The position numbers and the translations under genes were made by a program. Below are positions 6,163 to 10,622 of a stretch of DNA of 10,622 nt, in pieces. Every line of letters begins with the position of its first letter. Positions within the stretch are counted from its first letter, which is position 1. The notes under the pieces are model-generated. The model ran no database searches, was not told the origin of the DNA, and saw only the letters and a program-made list of their open reading frames with translations. The stretch comes from an uncultured Bacilli bacterium (GTDB taxonomy: Bacteria > Bacillota_I > Bacilli_A > RF39 > UBA660): assembly GCA_947632415.1 (NCBI GenBank), contig CANRPB010000045.1, positions 1-10,622 of the forward strand. Reading direction: 5' to 3'.

Positions 6163-7728
6163 CTTACTTTTAAATACTTTATTAATGTTTTCAAGAGTTG
6201 AGTAAAGTCTCATGAAGTAGTCTAGGTCCATTTCACTTCTTACTGTATTCATTGATTGTAAATAGCACGTGATAATGTTTTTTCTAAAATTAGTTATATA
6301 TAATGGATCTCTATTTTGACATAATCGTTCGATTTTTTTAGGAACAACCACCATCAATATGGAAAAGACATCATCTTGAAGTGTTTTTTTATTTGTATCA
6401 TATAAAATTAAATCACTGATACTTCTTAAAATATCCGAACTTGTCATATCGCCATTTTTAATAATTGTATTCATGACATTTATGTAACTTGAGCAAATAG
6501 ATATTTTCTTGTTAAGACGTTCAATTTTTGATTTAACAATTTCATCTTGCTCTTTAGTACTATACCACTCTAAATCTTTATTTAATGTTGCCAGCAATTT
6601 TCTATTACTATATATATCCGTTAGTAGTGTTAACAATGATTTTTTCTTATCTTGTTTATATTCACAACCTAATACTGGATAATTTTTGATAAGACTTTTT
6701 AATAAGTTTACTCCTTCTCTATCGATTACTTGGTCAAATAATATATCGATTGAAATTGGTTTGTCCGTTTTCTCATCTACATTATTATCAAAAACAATAT
6801 TGTCTTTGGGATATTGAACATTACATTCAATACCTAATTTTTTTAAATATTTATTAACAGTTTTGTATGACTCTTTTTTTAAATTACTCGTAAAACTTAT
6901 ATTTCCATAATTGTTATTAAAGTACTCTTCCCCTAATATGCTGATTAAACTTATCTCTTTTACAAAATGAAGTTGTTCAAAAGTATAATTAATATTATTA
7001 GGGTCATTTACACTTCTTGCCAAATGAAGATATGTTATTTGATAAAAAATACTTGCTAAAATATTACAATCAATTTTATTAGTTATGTCATTTTTAAAAA
7101 TAGTTATATTTTTTTTAATATTATCATAGTATGGGTCATCCATAAAAATCTCCTCACCTATGACAACTTCAATATTTAAATTTTGTTTTTTAGCAAAACT
7201 TTTTGCGAATTCTTGATAAAAATAATCCATTAATTCTGGCTCAAATTCATAATTGTTTTTAAAGCAATAAGTTACTATATAGTCAATATGACTAGTTGGA
7301 AGTATTGTATTAAAACATATGTAATAGTAAAACTTAAGCATAAGGGTAAATTGTTCTTTCTCTATAATTGCATTGTTAAGCACAATTTGTTCATATTTTT
7401 TTAATTGTTTTTCTTTTATTTCTTGAAAGTTTAAATTATCTATTATTTTTAAATATTCCTCATTTTTTATATTTAAGCTATATGTTCTTAATAGTACTGG
7501 ATCAAAGAATTTTTCTTCATCTGATAGATTTGATTCTATAACAAATTTTCTTAAATATCTATTAATAAAAGTAATATTTCCCGCATTATTATCTATATTT
7601 TCTACTAAAAGTAAAACATATTTACATATTTGATTTTTATACGATTCTTGATACGATGAGGAATTAACTTTATCGCATAATTCATCACTTGATATAATGC
7701 GTTTTATTAAATCTAAGTTAATATCCAT
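6157..7728 (-). CDS. unrecognised 523-residue cytoplasmic protein
   Basis: I do not recognise a characterised family. No signal peptide and no membrane segment are apparent, and the sequence is mostly helical and rich in Lys, Asn and Ile. The stretch IFYQITYLH (227-235), followed about 45 residues later by NYGNISFTSNLKKES (273-287), recalls the layout of hypothetical gut-Firmicutes proteins with a FHELRHAIQ-type metallopeptidase helix. Here the HExxH residues would be replaced by YQxxY, so any such domain would be inactive; this comparison is from memory. A charged segment at about 380-410 may form a coiled coil. The start is supported by AAAGGAG 10 bases before the ATG. It is divergent from RNase J. 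A new promoter lies at its 3' end, though no terminator separates it from dusB, so some read-through into that operon is likely. TGA is its stop codon. Confidence 0.88.
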   Translation of the reverse strand: MDINLDLIKRIISSDELCDKVNSSSYQESYKNQICKYVLLLVENIDNNAGNITFINRYLRKFVIESNLSDEEKFFDPVLLRTYSLNIKNEEYLKIIDNLNFQEIKEKQLKKYEQIVLNNAIIEKEQFTLMLKFYYYICFNTILPTSHIDYIVTYCFKNNYEFEPELMDYFYQEFAKSFAKKQNLNIEVVIGEEIFMDDPYYDNIKKNITIFKNDITNKIDCNILASIFYQITYLHLARSVNDPNNINYTFEQLHFVKEISLISILGEEYFNNNYGNISFTSNLKKESYKTVNKYLKKLGIECNVQYPKDNIVFDNNVDEKTDKPISIDILFDQVIDREGVNLLKSLIKNYPVLGCEYKQDKKKSLLTLLTDIYSNRKLLATLNKDLEWYSTKEQDEIVKSKIERLNKKISICSSYINVMNTIIKNGDMTSSDILRSISDLILYDTNKKTLQDDVFSILMVVVPKKIERLCQNRDPLYITNFRKNIITCYLQSMNTVRSEMDLDYFMRLYSTLENINKVFKSKL

Positions 7729-7789
7729 AAGCCAACTCCTTTCAAGATATTGTTATATATTGAAACCCTTATTCTTTTATTCTATATTG

Positions 7790-7798
7790 ATTATAACA
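7790..7798 (-). promoter_or_regulatory. extended -10 promoter for the 523-residue gene
   Basis: The minus strand reads TGTTATAAT, a full TGnTATAAT extended -10. The matching -35 position (about 7818-7813) is TTTATT, which is weak, as is usual for extended -10 promoters. The leader to the start codon would be about 55 bases. Confidence 0.5.
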
Positions 7799-7832
7799 TT
7801 TTTTTTTTATTAAATAAATACTTTATAATTAA

Positions 7833-7865
7833 ATTTGATGTATTAATATTATCATTGTATCAAAT
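7833..7865. repeat. 7-bp inverted repeat in the divergent intergenic region
   Basis: ATTTGAT (7833-7839) and ATCAAAT (7859-7865) form a perfect inverted repeat with a 19-base AT-rich spacer. It lies between the two divergent promoters, upstream of the RNase J -35. It could bind a regulator of either gene; chance is not excluded. Confidence 0.25.
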
Positions 7866-7894
7866 ATCTTTTTATGAGTTCGAAAGTAAAATAG

Positions 7895-7923
7895 TAGACA
7901 AAATTTTAAAAAAAATGTATAAT
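7895..7923 (+). promoter_or_regulatory. sigma-A promoter of the RNase J gene
   Basis: TAGACA (7895-7900) and a perfect TATAAT (7918-7923) are separated by 17 bases, with an AT-rich spacer ending in TG. The expected transcript start is near 7930, leaving a leader of about 33 bases to the chosen ATG at 7963. Confidence 0.75.
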
Positions 7924-7962
7924 TAACTAGTCATATATTTACAAATGAAGAAAGGAGAAGAT

Positions 7963-9651
7963 ATGAAGTTATTTGAAAGTGAGAGTACCAAAGTATTCGC
8001 ACTAGGTGGACTTGGAGAAGTCGGAAAAAATATGTATTGTGTAATGCATAATAATGAACTTATTATTACGGATGCTGGAATTACGTTTCCACAAGGTGAA
8101 TTACCTGGAGTTGACTACATTATTCCAGATTTTACATTTCTAAAAAAGAATGAAAAATTTATCAAAGCTTTATTTATAACTCATGGTCATGAGGATCATA
8201 TTGGTGGTATACCTTTTCTTTTACAAAATGTTGAAATACCTAAAATATATGCTCCTAATCAAGCAGTTGGATTAATTAGAAAAAAACTTGAAGATAAAAA
8301 TATTAGATACGATAATTTAATTACTTATAATGAAGATACAAAAGTTAAATTTAAATATATTGAAGTTGAGTTTTTTATGACAACTCACTCTATTCCTGAT
8401 TCTCATGGAATATGTATTCATACACCAAATGGAACTATTGTTACAACTGGAGATTTTAAATTTGATTTAACGCCAATTGGACCAATGGCTAATCTTCATA
8501 AGATGGCAAGAATTGGGGCGAATGGTGTTAGCTTATTACTTAGTGATAGTACCAATGCTTTAAATAGTGGTTTTTCGATGAGTGAATCGAAAGTTGACGA
8601 GGCTTTAGGAGAAATATTTAAGGAACATCACGGAAGAATTATTATTGCTACCTTTGCATCTAATATTTATCGTTTAAAACATATTGTTGATACTTGTAAA
8701 AGAAATGACAGAAAAATTGCTATTTTCGGAAGAAGTATGGAAACAAATATTGAGATATCAATACAAGATGGATATATTAAGAATAAAGAAATTTTTATAT
8801 CACCAGAAGAATCTAATAATTTACCTTCTAAAAAAGTTTGTTTACTATGTACAGGAAGTCAAGGTGAACCTTTAGCAGCACTATCTAGAATTGCTAATGG
8901 AACACATAAACAAATTAAATTAAAAGAAAATGACTTAGTAATTTTTTCTTCATCAACTATACCAGGTAATGCTATTAGTGTTTCAAGAACAATTAATAAA
9001 TTATATTTAAAAGGTGTAAAAGTTTATACTAATACTTTACTTAATGATATTCACACAAGTGGACATGGAAATCAAGAAGAATTAAAACTTATGTTAAGAC
9101 TTATAAATCCTAAATATTTTATGCCATTTCATGGTGAGTATAGAATGCTTAAGACACATGCTGACTTAGCAGTTGCTTGTGGAATACCAAGAGAAAATAC
9201 TTTTGTCCTTGAAAACGGTGATGTTTTACTACTTAATAAAGGTAATATTACTAGAGGTGAAAAAATACAAGCAGGCGACATATATGTAGATGGTAACCGA
9301 ATTGGTAATGTTGGCAATGCTGTTATGAAAGATAGAAAAATGATGGCTAGTGATGGCATTGTTGTTGTAATTGCAAATATCGATACAAAAAACAGTATGT
9401 TACTTGGTAATCCTAATATTACAACTAGAGGTTTTGTATTAGTAAACGATAACATTGAATTACTAAAACAATTAGAAGAAATTGTTAGAAAAGCAATTTG
9501 TAATAAAATAAAAGAACATGTGAGTTATAATGAAATAAAAACAGAAATAATAAGTGAATTATCTGAATACATAATAAATAAAACTGGCAGAAGACCTATT
9601 ATTCTACCAGTAATTATGGATATTAAAAAAAATATTAAGATAGAAAGTTAG
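7963..9651 (+). CDS. rnj: ribonuclease J (5'-3' exo/endoribonuclease)
   Basis: RNase J is a metallo-beta-lactamase/beta-CASP nuclease that matures 16S rRNA and degrades mRNA, acting both as a 5'-3' exonuclease and as an endonuclease. I start it at ATG 7963 because AAAGGAG (7951-7957) lies five bases upstream. An ATG at 7945 would place that site inside the gene and has no site of its own. From 7963 it has 562 residues. The two-zinc motif HGHEDHIGG then begins at H74 (H74, H76, D78, H79), with H142 in HSIPDSHG and D164 in TTGDFKFD, matching B. subtilis RNase J1 numbering as I recall it. The beta-CASP domain contains TIPGN (332-336) and the PFHGEYRML segment with H390. A C-terminal domain of about 100 residues completes the usual length. 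J1 versus J2 cannot be decided without alignment. It is monocistronic, with its own promoter and terminator. Confidence 0.97.
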   Translation: MKLFESESTKVFALGGLGEVGKNMYCVMHNNELIITDAGITFPQGELPGVDYIIPDFTFLKKNEKFIKALFITHGHEDHIGGIPFLLQNVEIPKIYAPNQAVGLIRKKLEDKNIRYDNLITYNEDTKVKFKYIEVEFFMTTHSIPDSHGICIHTPNGTIVTTGDFKFDLTPIGPMANLHKMARIGANGVSLLLSDSTNALNSGFSMSESKVDEALGEIFKEHHGRIIIATFASNIYRLKHIVDTCKRNDRKIAIFGRSMETNIEISIQDGYIKNKEIFISPEESNNLPSKKVCLLCTGSQGEPLAALSRIANGTHKQIKLKENDLVIFSSSTIPGNAISVSRTINKLYLKGVKVYTNTLLNDIHTSGHGNQEELKLMLRLINPKYFMPFHGEYRMLKTHADLAVACGIPRENTFVLENGDVLLLNKGNITRGEKIQAGDIYVDGNRIGNVGNAVMKDRKMMASDGIVVVIANIDTKNSMLLGNPNITTRGFVLVNDNIELLKQLEEIVRKAICNKIKEHVSYNEIKTEIISELSEYIINKTGRRPIILPVIMDIKKNIKIES

Positions 9652-9674
9652 AGATTGTTATTACAGTCTCTTTT
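9651..9674 (+). terminator. rho-independent terminator of RNase J
   Basis: GAGATTG/CAGTCTC (9651-9657 with 9664-9670, one G-T wobble) closes over the loop TTATTA and is followed by TTTTCTATTT. The stem begins on the last base of the TAG stop codon. On the minus strand no T tract follows, so it does not serve the convergent gene. Confidence 0.75.
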
Positions 9675-9719
9675 CTATTTAATATTTGATTTTTCTTGTG
9701 TGTTTTTCTTTATTTATTA

Positions 9720-9755
9720 GTTTCATTATTAAGGAAAAATTTGAGATTTTGAAAC
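9720..9755. repeat. 6-bp inverted repeat around the stop codons of the lectin-like gene
   Basis: GTTTCA (9720-9725) and TGAAAC (9750-9755) are perfect inverted copies 24 bases apart, enclosing the TAA TAA TGA stops. On the minus strand a small AAAAT/ATTTT hairpin with loop CTCAA lies inside. It could aid termination or be chance; there is no clear T tract and no convincing terminator for this gene. Confidence 0.25.
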
Positions 9756-10622
9756 AGTAATAACTGGGCGGACGCCGCGGCCGATGGCATTCACATAATA
9801 ATAATTGTGCAAGGAGCCATTGTCGTCCACATACCACGCACGAGAAGAATCACCGTCGCGGGCCGTACTTGTCCAATATGCATATGCATTGGCAGTATTT
9901 GTTTTTTTACTACAACCATAAGTTTCACAATCTATTAGATTATTATACAACCATGCATAATTACTTAGATTGGATGCATTAGCCACTTGAGTGTGCCACT
10001 TTCCACTGGTATCACTGGTACTATATGCTCCGTCTAGATAAAACCAATCTGTTGAATTCCAATCAGACTTCCTTACTATGGCTGCTACTTCTTCCGCACT
10101 TATTAATTTTGCTTTGTAACCTTTGTAATCTATTGTATAGCCATTGCCACTTGAATCTGTAGCTGCTGTATATGTATCTGTTCTATCATCTATGCCATTC
10201 CAATCTTTTGTATCATTTTTTAAAGTTGATAGAGCTGTTAATGGGCCTCTATAATTACATCCTGTCTTGTTCCCATTAATTGCACAACTTTCATAACCTT
10301 CGTTTGAAGCTGTTCCATTTGAATATGTTATTCCTAACCCGGCTGCTTTAGATTCAGCACTATCATAATCAGCTTGTGATGCCCAAGCTACACCTGTTTC
10401 AGTTGTACTATGATCTAGTATCATTGTATATCCATTATCTGATACATCATATACATACCATTTCATACAACCGCTTTTTGTATTTGTACCTGAATTACTA
10501 TTATAATCTTCCTTTGTACAACTTATACTTTTACCTTCATCTGATGTTGGATTCAAGTATACTTCTATTCCATTACATTTTCCTTTTTCCGTTGAGTATA
10601 CTTCTCCTCCTATCATTGTTAC
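9729..10622 (-). CDS. C-type-lectin-like / DUF6273-like extracellular protein, 5' partial
   Basis: The reading frame is open to the window edge (GTA ACA before the first ATG at 10616, which has no ribosome site), so at least 297 C-terminal residues of a longer protein are visible. Numbering here counts that internal Met as 1. The end YWTSTARDGDSSRAWYVDD...GRGVRPVITVSKS resembles the DUF6273/FGE-like C-type-lectin fold ending in G(V/F)RPV. I recall similar proteins, some with pilin-like N-termini, as paralogue families in uncultured gut Bacilli. An earlier YTMILDHSTTETGVAW segment (about 64-79) and LISAEEVAAIV (166-176) belong to the same style. Cysteines occur in spaced groups (CNG, SCT, GCM, SCAINGNKTGC, DCETYGC), suggesting disulfides and an exported protein. 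Residues 251-284 are encoded by a block of very different base composition. The gene ends with TAA TAA TGA in frame. Ligand and function are unknown. Confidence 0.85.
   Translation of the reverse strand, partial: VTMIGGEVYSTEKGKCNGIEVYLNPTSDEGKSISCTKEDYNSNSGTNTKSGCMKWYVYDVSDNGYTMILDHSTTETGVAWASQADYDSAESKAAGLGITYSNGTASNEGYESCAINGNKTGCNYRGPLTALSTLKNDTKDWNGIDDRTDTYTAATDSSGNGYTIDYKGYKAKLISAEEVAAIVRKSDWNSTDWFYLDGAYSTSDTSGKWHTQVANASNLSNYAWLYNNLIDCETYGCSKKTNTANAYAYWTSTARDGDSSRAWYVDDNGSLHNYYYVNAIGRGVRPVITVSKSQIFP
9765..9866 (-). other. GC-rich block encoding residues 251-284: candidate variable region or exchanged cassette
   Basis: By direct count, 58 of 102 bases are G or C (about 57%). The 60 bases at 9881-9940 in the same gene have 17 (28%), and the following tail is also AT-rich. 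Codons change with it: arginine is CGC/CGT, and GCC, GGC, GAC, GTC and ATC appear, where the rest of the window uses AGA and A/T-ending codons. The block starts at the TSTARDG segment and ends at the proline of GVRP. It covers the part of a C-type-lectin fold that is the mutable surface in diversity-generating retroelement targets. Its middle is rich in NNY codons (GAC GAC AAT, CAC AAT TAT TAT TAT, AAT GCC ATC). No template repeat or reverse transcriptase is inside the window. Confidence 0.5.

Noticed and set aside
7945..7962. Earlier ATG of the RNase J gene
   Set aside because: It would put the AAAGGAG ribosome site inside the coding region and has none of its own. The later ATG also gives the family's usual length and catalytic residue numbering.
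10614..10616. ATG at the right edge as the true start of the lectin-like gene
   Set aside because: The frame stays open to the window end, there is no ribosome site, and the protein would lack any export signal despite its cysteine pattern. It is an internal Met of a partial gene.
1..10622. Mycoplasma-type code (TGA as tryptophan), suggested by the low GC
   Set aside because: TGA ends the RDD gene and the 523-residue gene at sensible positions with coupled downstream starts, and tryptophan is TGG in identified genes.
1..10622. tRNA or rRNA genes, CRISPR arrays, insertion sequences, T-box or other riboswitch
   Set aside because: No cloverleaf, spaced direct repeats, transposase or conserved leader motif was found by eye. 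The only gaps longer than 100 bases are 2956-3084 and 7729-7962, which hold a promoter and terminator, and promoters with an inverted repeat, respectively.

Overview
The window is low-GC (roughly a quarter to a third G+C) bacterial chromosome with housekeeping genes of clear Firmicutes/Bacilli type. The genes use ordinary Shine-Dalgarno sites and use TGA as a stop (for example at the ends of the RDD-family gene and the 523-residue gene), so the code is table 11 and not the Mycoplasma code. Gene content, small intergenic gaps and the tail protein at the right edge resemble uncultured gut Bacilli (RF39/CAG-type relatives of Erysipelotrichia and Mycoplasmatota). That placement is a judgement from memory, not a computed result.

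Left part (1-3050, minus strand): a clpC gene with its own terminator, preceded by an orphan gene of about 150 codons that appears to start at a rare ATT codon and is bounded by two terminators. A possible plus-strand gene tail lies at the extreme left edge.

Middle (3085-6162, minus strand): a tightly packed operon dusB - RDD membrane protein - lysS, joined by 8-bp and 4-bp overlaps. It has a good sigma-A promoter just upstream of dusB and a terminator after lysS. The order dusB-lysS-...-clpC matches Bacillus subtilis, where ctsR-mcsA-mcsB lie between lysS and clpC. Here those three genes are missing and the 150-residue orphan takes their place. ClpC still carries the two N-domain glutamates that read arginine phosphorylation in B. 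subtilis.

Right-middle (6157-9674): a 523-residue unrecognised protein (minus) is divergent from a ribonuclease J gene (plus) across about 230 bp holding promoters for both. RNase J ends in a terminator.

Right edge (9729-10622, minus): the C-terminal part of a cysteine-containing, probably extracellular, C-type-lectin-like/DUF6273-like protein that runs off the window. Its last ~34 codons before the tail form a sharply bounded 102-nt block of about 57% G+C inside a gene and genome of about 28%. The block ends in a nearly pure G/C run at the conserved GVRP motif. This layout looks like the variable region of a diversity-generating retroelement target, or a cassette exchanged between paralogues. 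No reverse transcriptase or template repeat lies in the window, so this remains a hypothesis. It is the most interesting signal here.
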